Below the pieces are notes generated by a model. It was given only the letters and a program-made list of their open reading frames with translations, did no database searches and had not been told where the DNA came from. A program made the position numbers and the translations under genes. This document shows, piece after piece, positions 40,011 through 49,712 of a DNA stretch of 64,000 nucleotides (position 1 is its first letter; the number at the start of each line of letters is the position of its first letter). Source of the DNA: Phycisphaeraceae bacterium (GTDB lineage: Bacteria; Planctomycetota; Phycisphaerae; Phycisphaerales; UBA1924); assembly GCA_019636555.1 (NCBI GenBank), contig JAHBXH010000001.1, positions 3,258,928 through 3,322,927 of the forward strand, given 5' to 3'.

Positions 40011-40200
40011 AGTCCGTCCTCTACCGGATTCTGCGGAACCGGATCTATCTCGGCGAGGTTCGCTATCATTGTGTGGTACCCCGGAAGGTTCGAAGCACTG
40101 GTCGATCGGGCCACGTTCGAGGCGGCCCAACAACGGCTCGGCGGCCGGATCATGCGCAAACCGACGCACGCGATCTCTCACGCGCCGCAACACTTGACGA
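39995..40200 (+). pseudogene. Second serine recombinase fragment, frameshifted, inverted relative to the first
   Basis: On the plus strand, FDKSVLYRILRNRIYLGEVR is the same recombinase-domain helix that the minus-strand fragment has at its own broken end. A frameshift near 40075 leads to FEALVDRATFEAAQQRLGG, the usual continuation of that domain. The two fragments thus meet head to head at about 40000. This piece has neither catalytic domain nor C-terminus. Confidence 0.7.
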
Positions 40201-40474
40201 CTTCCTCGAACGCTATCGGCTAGCGATCGCTAATTGCGCGTCCCTGCTCGCACCCGACGGCAAGCTGGCAATCCTGATGGGCGACTACTGCGACCGTGAA
40301 ATCGGGTTCGTCCCCCTCACGTATCACACAAAGCGCCTCGCCTTTGAGTGCGGGCTCCGCCAGTGGTGTACCGACATCATCCGCTTCGGCCACGGAGCCA
40401 GCAGCGGCAAGAAGACCTACCGCAGCGCGTTTATTCCCGGTCTACATGATGTGTGCATGGTGTTCGAGAGGTGA
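40190..40474 (+). pseudogene. DNA methyltransferase fragment (C-terminal)
   Basis: The frame reads IANCASLLAPDGKLAILMGD, then IGFVPLTYHTKRLAFECGL, SSGKKTYRSAFIPGLHDV and CMVFER, the last third of phage- or plasmid-type DNA methylases. The DPPY-type catalytic motif and the front of the protein are missing. It follows the recombinase fragment on the same strand and is part of the same decayed insert. Confidence 0.7.
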
Positions 40475-40649
40475 AGCAGTTCGTCGCAGGGCTTCCAGCT
40501 TTGGCGTCTTCTTTGACGCCACAACATGCGCGGCCGGATGCTCGATAGTCACGCGATCCCTGCAAGGTCCGTGTTGGGGCAGTTCGGACGGGTGCAACCC
40601 CAGTCAACGAAGAGGGCACAAGCACATCTGTAGCGGTTCCGCAATGTGA

Positions 40650-42215
40650 CTAGAGGCTATGTGGCTCAACAGTCTGTCGCGGCACTCGGAGTACATTTTC
40701 TATCGTAGCCAACAGTTGTTGTCGATCTATGGGTTTGGACGTATAGGCATCCATTCCGGCCTCAAGGCACCGCTCGCGGTCACCTTTGAGAGCATTGGCC
40801 GTGAGTGCGATGATATGAAGATTCCTGCCTCGTTGTGCGGGGAGGAGACACTTCTGCTCCAATTTTCTGATTTCACGAGTTGCTTCAAATCCATCCTTTT
40901 CAGGCATTTGACAGTCCATCAGAACTATGTCAAATGCCGCTTCCTTTACAGCGGTCACTGCAGCATTGCCGTTGGATACAACATCGCATTCAAATCCAGC
41001 CTCCAACAACATTTCCCGTGCAATCAACTGGTTCACCTCGTTGTCCTCGACCAGCAACACTCGCGCTCGTGAGTTGTCCGTCACCTCCACCGATGCATGG
41101 TCCGCTTGGACGTCGCCTGTGACCGGCGGTGATTTCGAGCACGCAGCCGAAACATCAACGTCTATGGCCTTATTTCGAGTCGGCTCAGAGGCTCCCGGAC
41201 ACAGGAGATTCGCCTCAAACCAAAATGTCGACCCCTTCCCCGCTTCACTCCTTACCCCGATGCTCCCACCCATCAACTCGACCAGCTGCTTTGAAATTGC
41301 CAATCCTAAACCGGTACCGCCATACGTTCGCGTAGTTGACGCATCCGCCTGGGAAAACGCCTTAAATAGTCGATTCAGACGCTCTTTGGGAATCCCGATA
41401 CCGGTATCGGATACTTCAAATCTGACGCGGGGCACTCCATCCCTTCCGCGGGCCCCCATTCCCACCTGCAACATAACTGAGCCGCGCGATGTAAACTTGA
41501 TTGCATTATTTACCAGATTAATTATAATCTGCCGCAAGCGGTCCGGATCTCCAAATGCCACTTCCGGGACGTCCGAGCTCAGTTTCCCGCTCACTTGCAA
41601 GTGTTTTTCCGAAGCAGCGCCCGCCAGCATCTCCATCACATCCTCAATCACCCCGCGCAAGTTGAATTGGATAGGGCTCAGTTCCAGCTTGCCAGCTTCG
41701 ATCTTTGAGAAATCAAGAATGTCGTTTATTACAGAATTGAGCGACCTTGCCGAGGTTTTTCCAATTTGAATATAACGCCGCTGTTTCTCATTGAGACTCA
41801 CAGTCTGCAGCAACTCAAGAGTTCCGACGATGCCATTGAGTGGTGTTCGAATCTCGTGACTCATAGCGGCCAGGAATTCACTCTTTGCACGATTTGCCGA
41901 CTCCGCCACACTCTTTGCGGATTCGAGATCGGCATTGATGGCCTGCGCCTTTTGTAACGCACTGTTTAGCTGGGTAGTTCGTTCGGAAACAAGGCATTCC
42001 AATGTGGCATTCTGCGCCGCAAGCGACCGATGCAATTCGGCCATCTCTTCGGATGCGATGGTCATGGATCGTTCATGAAACTGCCGATCGCTCTCGAATT
42101 GAACGAATGCTCGATCCATTGCAGACAGGAACTGCATCCAGCGCTCAGCTGACGACGGGATCGAGTCCTTCTCGAGCCCAAGCTTATCGAGATGACGCAA
42201 AAGAATGGAGTGCAT
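40650..42215 (-). CDS. Hybrid histidine kinase-response regulator, partner of FIST sensor
   Basis: 521 residues, cytoplasmic. The N-terminal linker (LRHLDKLGLEKDSIPSSAER to ERSMTIASEEMAELHRSL) is of the type found in proteins encoded beside FIST genes. It is followed by HisKA (FLAAMSHEIRTPLNGIVGT, phospho-His), HATPase (IIINLVNNAIKFT, DTGIGIPKERL, GGTGLGLAISKQL) and a complete receiver (VLLVEDNEVNQL, VLMDCQMPEKDGFEA, Lys in TSKPI). It lies 21 bases after the FIST gene on the same strand. The phosphate may be passed on to an HPt protein such as that at 49278. Confidence 0.92.
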   Translation of the reverse strand: MHSILLRHLDKLGLEKDSIPSSAERWMQFLSAMDRAFVQFESDRQFHERSMTIASEEMAELHRSLAAQNATLECLVSERTTQLNSALQKAQAINADLESAKSVAESANRAKSEFLAAMSHEIRTPLNGIVGTLELLQTVSLNEKQRRYIQIGKTSARSLNSVINDILDFSKIEAGKLELSPIQFNLRGVIEDVMEMLAGAASEKHLQVSGKLSSDVPEVAFGDPDRLRQIIINLVNNAIKFTSRGSVMLQVGMGARGRDGVPRVRFEVSDTGIGIPKERLNRLFKAFSQADASTTRTYGGTGLGLAISKQLVELMGGSIGVRSEAGKGSTFWFEANLLCPGASEPTRNKAIDVDVSAACSKSPPVTGDVQADHASVEVTDNSRARVLLVEDNEVNQLIAREMLLEAGFECDVVSNGNAAVTAVKEAAFDIVLMDCQMPEKDGFEATREIRKLEQKCLLPAQRGRNLHIIALTANALKGDRERCLEAGMDAYTSKPIDRQQLLATIENVLRVPRQTVEPHSL

Positions 42216-42236
42216 GGGACGGGCTTGCGTATTCTA

Positions 42237-43412
42237 CTAGCTGTCGATGCAGCGCTCTCCGATTGTGGTGATGGTCATGGTTTGATTGTGCAATTCGCAT
42301 CGGCCCCCGTTTATGTGCGGCGATAGCTCGCCATACGAATACATCCCAATCATTCTGCCAGCGGACGACAGCGCTTCCTCGGCGGCGCGCAGTTCGTCCT
42401 CTGTCCGTTCTCCCAGGATGAGCCTTCGGCCCACGCAACTAACTGCAATCGTCAATGGCTCACAAATAGGGGAATCTAGCGCACACGACGCTTTCGCAGA
42501 TTCAGCTGAAGCATCAACCAGCCAATCGAAATTCGCTCTCATGAGCTGGGCCGACCACCCTTCAGGAATATCGCCGGCGAACGTCAGCGACTGATCCGTT
42601 TCGCTTACCGCCAGAATAGTGCGAACAAGCATTGGAGAGCCGCCGCGTGACGGCCGAACTGCGAGCGGAAACAGCAAGCCACTCGCAGGAAGTTCTCTGG
42701 ACCGATCTCCAAGATACTTCTTGTACAGAGCCAGCGCCGGAGTTCCATCGAGCTCAAAGAGCACGTTGCCTTGGCTTCGAGTAATCATGCGCTCCGGACC
42801 GAACGGACTCCATCCCCCTTTGGATCCATGACCAATCTCGACCTGATCCCCATAGAACCCCATTGCCGAGACGATCCGGCTCTCAGGAAGCCCATTCCGA
42901 AGAACCCACGTCTCCTTAAAACGATCCCCATCTCCAGCGAGTCCACCTGTCAATACCGTACCCTCGGGCAGTACACTGTTGAGTCCGTGCACCAATTCCG
43001 TGCCATTAACATTCAATCCATCGGACAATACCATGACGCCACGCAGGCCGCGCCGTAGCAATTGCTCTCCGAGCGTTGCCCCTGCCCGATATGAATCATC
43101 GGCGTTACGGACCGGGGCGATGGCAGTAGTAACAGTCGTAGCGTCAAACCGCTTGATCGCAACCGACAGTGTTCCATCCATCACGCGGGTTCCGAAGATC
43201 TCGCCGGACGTCGAACACCCGATGATCCGAGATCGCGGAAACGCCTTGTGCAGCTCATGCAAGGCTTCCGATTTGTCCTTGTATTCGCTGGCGCCAAAAA
43301 CAATGATCATCGTCCTCTCGCTATCGAGCTGAGGAAACGTTCCTGACCACCCGCGCTCACTCGAATGCTGGATGATCGCGGTAGACTTCAGCGCACTGGC
43401 AGTCGAGTTCAT
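42237..43412 (-). CDS. FIST-domain sensory protein
   Basis: 391 residues. FIST_N (MIIVFGASEYKDK, RIIGCSTSGEIFGTRVMDGT, GVMVLSDGLNVNGTELVHGL, TGGLAGDGDRFKETWVL) is followed by FIST_C (PALALYKKYLGDR, FPLAVRPSRGG, FDWLVDASAESAKA, GRRLILGERTEDELRAAEEA, GMYSYGELSPH). FIST proteins are thought to bind small ligands such as amino acids and signal to a neighbouring kinase. The product is cytoplasmic. I choose ATG 43412 with an upstream GGGGGTGAAG; a GTG at 43430 is possible. Confidence 0.9.
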   Translation of the reverse strand: MNSTASALKSTAIIQHSSERGWSGTFPQLDSERTMIIVFGASEYKDKSEALHELHKAFPRSRIIGCSTSGEIFGTRVMDGTLSVAIKRFDATTVTTAIAPVRNADDSYRAGATLGEQLLRRGLRGVMVLSDGLNVNGTELVHGLNSVLPEGTVLTGGLAGDGDRFKETWVLRNGLPESRIVSAMGFYGDQVEIGHGSKGGWSPFGPERMITRSQGNVLFELDGTPALALYKKYLGDRSRELPASGLLFPLAVRPSRGGSPMLVRTILAVSETDQSLTFAGDIPEGWSAQLMRANFDWLVDASAESAKASCALDSPICEPLTIAVSCVGRRLILGERTEDELRAAEEALSSAGRMIGMYSYGELSPHINGGRCELHNQTMTITTIGERCIDS

Positions 43413-43721
43413 GGGACACTTCACCCCCACAATGGCCCTTTAGGACTCTTCAATGACACGCACATCAGAGCCCCGCTGGCGACTTCACGATACATCCACT
43501 TCGGCTTGATCCAGAATCCCCGTGAACACCGGCCTTCACTTCGACGGAAAACCGTCTTTCGTCCACGGCTACTCCGCGCAAGACCGCACATTTACACTGT
43601 CCCACGCGCATCCGATAATCGCAGCATGACAGCGATCGGCCTCACCTGCACTACGAATGGCTGCCGCGTTACTGCATCGCCCCTCGCCACCGTTGCCCGT
43701 TAGCTTGATACTCTCTATGCG
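43413..43721. other. Intergenic region
   Basis: It should hold the promoter of the FIST operon. No gene and no clear repeat or terminator is recognised. Confidence 0.5.
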
Positions 43722-45599
43722 CTAAGCTGCCTTCCCCATTACATGCATTTGAAAAAACGCCTCCGCTTGCTCCGCCGCGCACGGGTGTCCAAACAAATGC
43801 CCCTGAGCGTATCTGCAATCCATAGCCTGAAGCATTGTCGCTTGACCGGAAGATTCTACCCCTTCAGCAATAATTGCAACTCCTAAATTGTCCGCGAGTG
43901 CCACAATTGCGTTAACGACCGCCGCGTAGTCCCTACGCTCTTCCATGCTTTTCATAAAGCTGCGATCCATCTTGATCGCATTGAGTGGCAGGCGATGCAA
44001 ATGGCTCAGAGACGAATAGCCGGTACCGAAGTCATCCATGTATATCCTTACGCCAAATGCACGGAGACGCTGAATGAGTGTTGTTGTAAACTCTGGATCC
44101 TTGACAACCGCCGTCTCAGTCATTTCCAGCGCCAACGAGTCGGGTTGGAGATCGTACTTTTTGACAATCGTTTCGACATGATCGGCGAATTGTGTTGACG
44201 CCAATTGCTTCGCTGATACATTAACACTCATCACAACATTGGCCGCGGCAGGAAGTCGTTGTTTCCAGTGCTGCAACTGTTTGCATGCTTCTTCGAGCAC
44301 CCAGAGTCCAATCGGCGCAATCAACCCCGTTTCTTCGGCACAAGCAATGAATTCTCCCGGCGACAGCAGTCCCCGCTTGGGATGATTCCATCGCACGAGT
44401 GCTTCGAATCCAGTCAGCATCCCCGAAGCAAGGCTGACGATCGGCTGGTAGTGCACGACGAGCTCACCCCGCTTTGCAACCCCCCGCAATTCATTCTCCA
44501 TCGACAAACGTCGAATCATATCTTCATGCATTGCGCGATCAAACGTTACATATCTCGCTTTTCCCGCCGCCTTCGCGTGGTACATGGCCGTGTCGGCATC
44601 CCGAATCACCTCATCCTCTTGCGCATAATCTAGATCGCTAGTCGTCACGCCAATGCTCGCGGTACTGACGACATTATAACCCTTTAGGCAGTACGGCTCT
44701 GCAAGCTTCTCAAGCAGCCCGGATGCCAGTTGCGGGAGGTCACCGAGATCCTTCAACCCAGATGCCACAACGACGAACTCGTCGCCCCCTAGTCGCGCTG
44801 CCATTGTCTCACTGCATCTCAGAGAGTATATGGGTCCCTTCATGCACTCACCCAGTCGCCGTGAAATCTCGATCAGCAATTGATCGCCCGCATCATGCCC
44901 AAGACTGTCATTGACAATCTTAAAGCGGTCGAAATCGAGAAAAAACACGGCATAATGCAGAGCGGTGTTGTTACGCCGCTGTTGCACCACGCGCGCCAGA
45001 TGCTCTTTTAGCATTCCTCGATTTGGCAGCCCCGTCAGTTTGTCGTGCGTTGCCGCGTGTGTGAGGTCGCGCGTCCGCAATTCAACAAGCCTTTCGAGCT
45101 CCTCGTGCTTCAGAGACGCTTGCCGCTGCAAGGACCACTTCTCGCTGAGAGCAGCCGCCAATTGGGATACTTCAATGGGATCGAATGGCTTCTTCAGAAT
45201 CAGAAGTCGATCTGTCAGACCGAGGGTGGACGAAATCTCTTCCCATGAATGGTCGGAAAAAGCCGTGCAGATCACGACCTGCAATTGCGAATCGATTTCC
45301 CACAGGTGCTGAATCGTTTGCAGGCCATCCCACCCCGGAGGCATCCGCATATCCACAAAAGCGACCGAGTACGGCGATCCGGCTTGAACCGCCTCTTTCA
45401 GTTTGTCCCAACCCGCTTGGCCTTGCAATGCCGAGTCGACTGCGAATCGCCCTCGTTGCTCCTTCGGACCGGCGGCAACTCCAAAAAGAGCAGCTTTGGC
45501 GTTTGCCAATGCCTCGTTTCCGGACTGCTCCGCCGCTAGAATTTTTCGGAAATCGCCGTGAATTGCCTGATTGTCATCGATGACTAGGATGCGGTGCAT
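43722..45599 (-). CDS. Response regulator with GGDEF and EAL domains
   Basis: 625 residues. Receiver ([14 protein letters not shown], Asp83 in FVDMRMPPGWDG, Lys in LKKPF), a coiled linker, GGDEF domain (LTGLPNRGMLKEHL, DFDRFKIVNDSLGHDAGDQL, intact GGDEF at 271-275) and EAL domain (HYQPIVSL, EAL at 399-401, MDDFGTGYSSLSHL, KMDRSFMKSM). Both output motifs look complete, so it could make and break c-di-GMP. The inhibitory RxxD site upstream of GGDEF is RCSE, not canonical. It overlaps the stop of the upstream kinase gene by 16 bases, so the two form a pair. Confidence 0.93.
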   Translation of the reverse strand: MHRILVIDDNQAIHGDFRKILAAEQSGNEALANAKAALFGVAAGPKEQRGRFAVDSALQGQAGWDKLKEAVQAGSPYSVAFVDMRMPPGWDGLQTIQHLWEIDSQLQVVICTAFSDHSWEEISSTLGLTDRLLILKKPFDPIEVSQLAAALSEKWSLQRQASLKHEELERLVELRTRDLTHAATHDKLTGLPNRGMLKEHLARVVQQRRNNTALHYAVFFLDFDRFKIVNDSLGHDAGDQLLIEISRRLGECMKGPIYSLRCSETMAARLGGDEFVVVASGLKDLGDLPQLASGLLEKLAEPYCLKGYNVVSTASIGVTTSDLDYAQEDEVIRDADTAMYHAKAAGKARYVTFDRAMHEDMIRRLSMENELRGVAKRGELVVHYQPIVSLASGMLTGFEALVRWNHPKRGLLSPGEFIACAEETGLIAPIGLWVLEEACKQLQHWKQRLPAAANVVMSVNVSAKQLASTQFADHVETIVKKYDLQPDSLALEMTETAVVKDPEFTTTLIQRLRAFGVRIYMDDFGTGYSSLSHLHRLPLNAIKMDRSFMKSMEERRDYAAVVNAIVALADNLGVAIIAEGVESSGQATMLQAMDCRYAQGHLFGHPCAAEQAEAFFQMHVMGKAA

Positions 45600-47899
45600 G
45601 CGTCCTCCACCGTGGGTTGAAGAGCCTCCGATCCTCCATCCGAAAGAATCCCGACTTCGTGAACTGGAATAGACAGCACGAACCGGGCGCCCTTTCCGAT
45701 CCCGTCGCTGAACGCTGTCAGAGATCCACCCATCGTCTTTGCGACATTCGAGGCGCTGTGAAGACCGAATCCGTGTCCGTCCTTTCGAGTGGTAAACCCG
45801 TGACTGAATACTTTCGTCAGATTCTGTGAAGGAATCCCAATGCCGTTGTCACTTACTTCGAAGTGAATGAACCGCTTTCCTTCTTCAATAGCTGCGCGAA
45901 GCGACAGCGTGAGACGCTTGTCTCTTGCGCCGCTCGCGGCCATTGCCTGTGTGGCATTGCAGATAAGATTGACCAGGATCTGAATCACCTGATGCTTGTC
46001 AACCAGAATGGCGGGGCTGGGATCGAAGTCGCATTCAACTGCAATACCGCACTCGCGAAGTTCGCTTTTTTGCATTTCGAGTGCGTCGATAAACATGCGA
46101 TCCGCTCTTGTCTTCTCCAGAACACCCTGCTTCTTGGCGTGCTCCTGCTGCATTGAGATAATGTGTTTGACATGCTCCACGCCACGAGTGACTACTTCCA
46201 ACTCTTCCAACAGGCTGGTACGCTCAGCTCCGAGGCATTGAGCAAGTTGAACGAGGTAATCGGCGAAATGCTTCCCTCGAGCGTCGGTAGAAAGGAAGCG
46301 GGCCAAATCACCGCGGTGTTGCTGAAGAGCATCTCCCGCATCTTTTAAGCTAGCGACTTCGGATTTGCGGATCCGTTCATTCACTAGATTCGCGGAGACG
46401 TTTACACTGTTCAGCACGTTCCCGACGTTGTGCAACACTCCCGTCGCAACCTCCGCCATTCCAGCCTGCCGCGTCGCTTTTAGCAACTGAGCCTGTAGTT
46501 CCATCTGGGCCGTTAGATCAAGAAACGTAACGACGCTCCCGGCGTCGTCCGGCAGACCTGCCGTTGTAACGCGAGCATGGAATTGCGACCCATCTGCACG
46601 ACGTAAGATCGCTTCTTCTGTATGCCATTCATTCGCCGCACCTCCGGTAGTGGCCGATGGCGCGTAGCTTGTCCATGGTTGTCTGAGCATACCAGGTTGG
46701 GTTGCCCCCAACATTCCACATGCAGCAGAATTGGCATATGACAGGTTGCCGTGAGAATCCACCGCGACAATTCCTTCTCCCGCACTTTCTAGTATCATGG
46801 CGGTTCGTGCCCGCTCGGTTCCCAAAGCCGCGAGAGCTCGCAACTTGCTCGTCCTTGAGGACACATAAAGCGTCCAAATCCCGACTGCGGCAAGAGACAC
46901 CAACAGCGCGCTGCCGGCGACAAGCCGCGCTTGCGTTGTTTCGCCCTTCACCCATTTCTCGGCAGCTTTCAATACGACGTTCAGGCCTCCTCCCGCCATC
47001 GCATGCGAGATAGAAACTGGAACTCCCAGCAACACATCTCCATCAATGCGAGCGAGCGCCCCCGCGCGCGCGCCTCCAATTGCAGCACCAAGAGCGGCTT
47101 GAGCCTCGCTTTGCGACAACGGCGCGGGTCGCCTTCCAGAATTGGTTTCCTCGTCGAATAACTCCCCAGCGTCCGAAACCAAGAAGACAGAGTTTCCCGC
47201 ACGTACGAATGAATTCTCCTGCGCCAAATCCGCAATGCGCTGAAAATTCAGGCGTGTACTCACGACACCCAGATGTGCACTACTCCCGCTTTCGTTCACC
47301 GGGGCCGAGTACGCCACAGACAATCCGCTACTCCCGAAAATCGGCGGCGTAAAGTCGCAGTGTGTCTGGAATTCCATCCGTGATTCACGGCTCTTGTCCG
47401 ATAGACAGCGTTGAATTACATCGCGCTTCGAGAAATCTCCCTGATAAAGCGCTTCCAGTCGACTCCGCTCGATCGGTCGATGTTCGTGATCCTCAGAGTT
47501 AACCCCGAGGAGTCTTCCTTCCGCGTCAAAAATTGCGACGATGTCAAGTTCGAGAGAGTTGGCTAGCAGTTCATTCGCCAATGCTTCGGCTGCGGCGCGG
47601 TCGTGCCGCCGAATCACTTCCGGGAGACGCGGGCTATTGGATAGGGCAATCGTTTTTCGCAGACCGTTCTCTCCTACAGCCCTGATCTTGCCGACTAATT
47701 CGGAAGACAGATCCTTCATGTGAGCAAGCGGCCCGCAGTTTTCTCCGTTCGCACTGCCCCACAGCAATGAAGAGGCGGCGGCCACCGCAATCGCTAGGAA
47801 TGCGATCGCAGGGGCGACGACCACGAGCGATCTCCAGCCCTTGCTATGCCGCGTTGAAACGTCCGGAACTCTCTGCTTCTCTGCTGCCGGCTTCGACAT
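45584..47899 (-). CDS. Membrane histidine kinase with periplasmic sensor domain and PAS
   Basis: 771 residues from ATG 47899. Membrane segment ([20 protein letters not shown]), a long periplasmic sensor (about 50-320; includes [18 protein letters not shown] and [16 protein letters not shown]), a second membrane segment ([20 protein letters not shown]), PAS domain ([20 protein letters not shown]), then HisKA-like [20 protein letters not shown] and HATPase ([40 protein letters not shown]). The sensor resembles that of the kinase at 49709. It should signal to the REC-GGDEF-EAL protein encoded just downstream. Confidence 0.9.
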   Translation of the reverse strand: MSKPAAEKQRVPDVSTRHSKGWRSLVVVAPAIAFLAIAVAAASSLLWGSANGENCGPLAHMKDLSSELVGKIRAVGENGLRKTIALSNSPRLPEVIRRHDRAAAEALANELLANSLELDIVAIFDAEGRLLGVNSEDHEHRPIERSRLEALYQGDFSKRDVIQRCLSDKSRESRMEFQTHCDFTPPIFGSSGLSVAYSAPVNESGSSAHLGVVSTRLNFQRIADLAQENSFVRAGNSVFLVSDAGELFDEETNSGRRPAPLSQSEAQAALGAAIGGARAGALARIDGDVLLGVPVSISHAMAGGGLNVVLKAAEKWVKGETTQARLVAGSALLVSLAAVGIWTLYVSSRTSKLRALAALGTERARTAMILESAGEGIVAVDSHGNLSYANSAACGMLGATQPGMLRQPWTSYAPSATTGGAANEWHTEEAILRRADGSQFHARVTTAGLPDDAGSVVTFLDLTAQMELQAQLLKATRQAGMAEVATGVLHNVGNVLNSVNVSANLVNERIRKSEVASLKDAGDALQQHRGDLARFLSTDARGKHFADYLVQLAQCLGAERTSLLEELEVVTRGVEHVKHIISMQQEHAKKQGVLEKTRADRMFIDALEMQKSELRECGIAVECDFDPSPAILVDKHQVIQILVNLICNATQAMAASGARDKRLTLSLRAAIEEGKRFIHFEVSDNGIGIPSQNLTKVFSHGFTTRKDGHGFGLHSASNVAKTMGGSLTAFSDGIGKGARFVLSIPVHEVGILSDGGSEALQPTVEDACTAS

Positions 47900-48261
47900 G
47901 GAATGTCTCCTTCGAACCGCTTGACGCTCACGCATAGCACTCGGATCGCGGGCTTCTCCTTTGCTCGATCAGTGATCGAGACAACCACGTTCTCCATTTG
48001 CTTCGCCTCAATGCCGACGCAGATGCACACTGCGCTCAAGCTTTCCCCGCATTTGATCTAGTCACACCCACACAGGTCCGCTAGTTACCGCATCTTGACT
48101 TCGACAACTAATCTCACTTACGCCGGCTACAGAGTGGCCCCAAGTCGGTCATTGCACCCGCTTCAGGTCCAATACTCCCTCTCACAACTGTGCTCTGATG
48201 CCCGACACATTCCGACCCGACATCTCCCGACGCGGCGGTCATTGTGACCCTTGAGGACCCG
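47900..48261. other. Intergenic region
   Basis: It separates the kinase/GGDEF-EAL pair from the HPt/HD-GYP operon. No gene, repeat or clear terminator is seen. Confidence 0.5.
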
Positions 48262-49281
48262 CTAAGCTGCAATTGCCGCGCCGCTTTCCATATACCTAGC
48301 GCGGATTTCCATGAACTTCCTTTCGCTTCTTATGAACGCCTGCACTATGTCGGGGTCGAAATGCGTTCCAGCCTCTTGAATAATCATCGCTCGAGCTACT
48401 TCATGCGTAAACGCGTCTTTATAAATTCGCTTAGATGTCATCGCATCATATACATCCGCCAGCGCCATGATCCGACCGCACAGGGGTATTGCGGACCCGG
48501 CCAGGCCGCGTGGATAGCCTGAGCCATCCCATCTCTCATGGTGTGAAGCGGCGATATCGCGAGCCATCTCGAGGAACTTAACGCCCGGAAATGCCTGCAG
48601 CGCGGCATCAAGTGTCTGCTCCCCCAGTGTCGCGTGCATTTTCATAATCTCAAATTCACGATCACTCAACCGCCCGGGTTTCAGCAACACACTGTCCGGG
48701 ATACCTACCTTCCCGATATCATGCAGCGGGCTAGTTGCATAAATCAACCGGATAAACTCTTCATCGATCTCCGTTCTGTGTGCGCCGCTGCGGGCCAAAT
48801 CCTGAGCAAGCACTCCGCAGTAACCGCGCACTCTTTCCAAATGCGCTCCGGTTTCAGGATCGCGAGATTCGGCGAGCTTGGCCATCGCAAAGATGGCGAC
48901 ATCGCGAGTTTCTAAGGCAAGAATCCGCTCGCCAGTCCTAACTCGGGCGATGAGCTCTGATGGATCAAATGGCTTTCCGATAAAATCATCGGCGCCGGCA
49001 GAGAGTCCTTCCACTCGCTGATGAGGCAAGTCGTGTCCGGTCACCAGGACGATGTACACATAGCCGGATAGGCCATCAGCGCGAATCGCCTTGCACAACT
49101 CCGATCCATTCATTCTCGGCATTTCCCAGTCGGACACTACCAGCTTCACGCCGCCCCGACGTACACGCTCGAGCGCATCCGCTCCATCGCGAACGGCCTC
49201 AACGTCGTAGCCGGCCTGCGTGAGAGTCGCTTCCAAGAGCGTGAGGGATACATCGTTGTCATCGACGACCAATACATTCAT
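48262..49281 (-). CDS. Response regulator with HD-GYP domain
   Basis: 339 residues. Receiver (VLVVDDNDVSLTLLEATL, Asp51 in VVSDWEMPRMNG, Lys in IGKPFD) then HD-GYP: HDIGKVGIPD at 187-196 and HHERWDGSGYPRGL at 247-260, with LADVYDAMTSKRIYKD. HD-GYP proteins hydrolyse c-di-GMP to GMP or pGpG; all family residues I can name are present. Its start overlaps the HPt stop by 4 bases, which points to translational coupling. Confidence 0.94.
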   Translation of the reverse strand: MNVLVVDDNDVSLTLLEATLTQAGYDVEAVRDGADALERVRRGGVKLVVSDWEMPRMNGSELCKAIRADGLSGYVYIVLVTGHDLPHQRVEGLSAGADDFIGKPFDPSELIARVRTGERILALETRDVAIFAMAKLAESRDPETGAHLERVRGYCGVLAQDLARSGAHRTEIDEEFIRLIYATSPLHDIGKVGIPDSVLLKPGRLSDREFEIMKMHATLGEQTLDAALQAFPGVKFLEMARDIAASHHERWDGSGYPRGLAGSAIPLCGRIMALADVYDAMTSKRIYKDAFTHEVARAMIIQEAGTHFDPDIVQAFIRSERKFMEIRARYMESGAAIAA

Positions 49282-49712
49282 AACGGCGACTCCGTAGACA
49301 CTCGACGTTCGTCCGCTTTACGCAATTCTGCCTTTGCCGTCGGAATGTACCCCAGGCACCTTCCGATCTCTGTTTGCAGCCCTGCCAACTCCGCCGCGAT
49401 CGAGGCGATTTCGTTGTGGCGAGCAAGACTCTCCAAATTGGCGGCCATTCGCTGTAGGCCAATTGCGGCGACCGCCGCCGCCGAGCCTTTCAGAGAATGC
49501 GCCTTATTGGCAAGTTGACTTGCGTCGTGAACAAGAGGACGCTGTCCCACCTCGATTAGATCCTTTCGCAACTGCGACTCGAACTTGTCAAGAACGAGAA
49601 TCGCAATCGTCGTGTTTCCCATGCACCTCTCCAGGAGAGCCTCAAGCACAAACGGTTCTTCACCTGACCGCCTTGCGTCCCTCCGACAGTCCTGCCCAGC
49701 TGAGTCACTCAT
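49278..49712 (-). CDS. HPt-domain phosphotransfer protein
   Basis: 144 residues. The phospho-His lies in KAHSLKGSAAAVAAIGLQRM, flanked by helices (LLERCMGNTTIAILVLDKFE before, MAANLESLARHNEIASIAAE after). It should carry phosphate from the hybrid kinase to a response regulator. Both ends overlap the neighbouring genes by 4 bases (ATGA type), placing it in the middle of a kinase-HPt-HD-GYP operon. Confidence 0.9.
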   Translation of the reverse strand: MSDSAGQDCRRDARRSGEEPFVLEALLERCMGNTTIAILVLDKFESQLRKDLIEVGQRPLVHDASQLANKAHSLKGSAAAVAAIGLQRMAANLESLARHNEIASIAAELAGLQTEIGRCLGYIPTAKAELRKADERRVSTESPL

